DNA of 64,000 bases, from assembly GCA_036245525.1 (NCBI GenBank), contig BTPG01000007.1, positions 120,606,132-120,670,131 on the forward strand, written 5' to 3'. Origin of the DNA: Semisulcospira habei (Eukaryota; Mollusca; Gastropoda; Semisulcospiridae). The notes under the pieces were generated by a model, which did not search any database, had not been told where the DNA came from, and saw nothing but the letters and a program-made list of their open reading frames with translations. Below are positions 63,846 to 64,000 of this stretch, piece by piece (positions within the stretch are counted from its first letter, which is position 1; each line of letters opens with the position of its first letter). The position numbers and the translations under genes are program-made.

Positions 63846-64000
63846 TTAATTCCCAAAACGGGACAGTCATTATTGTGGTTTAACGCCGAGCAGGCGACTA
63901 AGGCCATCTCACGGCGGCAAAACGGGACAGAGAATGTCCCGATAAAGTTACTGTCTGCCCAGAGTAACACAACACCCCAAGTGTTCTGTTCTCTGTTATA

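Overview
This is a eukaryotic, animal-type window. It has spliced exons with GT/AG borders, very long microsatellites, several non-LTR retrotransposon lineages, SINE-like units and Pol III tRNA genes. The retrotransposon types and the one recognisable protein gene suggest a mollusc, probably a marine gastropod. The species cannot be read from the sequence. No operons, CRISPR arrays or prokaryotic genes are present.

Host genes are few. Positions 1027-3084 (+) hold the last two coding exons of a T-box factor of the Tbx2/3 (bifid/omb) type; the T-box exons lie upstream of the window. Four tRNA-Thr(AGT) genes are scattered at 38.0, 54.8, 56.1 and 61.2 kb, and a decayed fifth copy lies at 51.5 kb. 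The rest is gene-poor intergenic DNA.

Mobile elements explain much of that DNA. (i) An RTE-like LINE has a 3' piece at 1-588, a nearly complete 3.2-kb copy at 33594-36791 and a decayed copy at 46783-49645. The two long copies each have a 14-bp target-site duplication (TSD). (ii) A second LINE lineage with a C-terminal zinc-finger motif lies at 42927-45021 (-). A 124-bp 3' stub of it at 10042-10165 also has a 14-bp TSD. (iii) A CR1/L2-like LINE tail lies at 50117-51196, and two more L2-like tails lie at 9.2-9.7 and 61.3-62.1 kb. (iv) A tRNA-headed SINE at 46253-46735, with a second copy at 12.35-12.62 kb, shares its 3' end with the L2-like tails. (v) A foldback element of about 0.94 kb lies at 20114-21055.

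The most striking content is a dense population of about 90 short palindromes from several unrelated families, named here PAL-1 to PAL-8 and PAL-10. PAL-1 (core GGTGCCAGAATAGCTTGGCG), PAL-2 (GCAAGAGGCATAGATCCTCA), PAL-3 (CGCGGCCAGCCGCATCCGG), PAL-4 (GGCTGTCGGTAGCG) and PAL-7 (TGCAGCCACCGGTACT) sit inside units that begin and end with TTAA plus short imperfect inverted ends. PAL-5, PAL-6, PAL-8 and PAL-10 lack TTAA ends. Three observations suggest an active process: one PAL-1 unit sits inside a PAL-2 unit with TTAA on both sides; different families abut and share a single TTAA; and the two arms of each copy change together, so pairing is kept while sequence diverges between copies. No transposase that could move them is encoded in the window. 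A piggyBac-type origin is an inference from the TTAA target and CCC/CTC ends.
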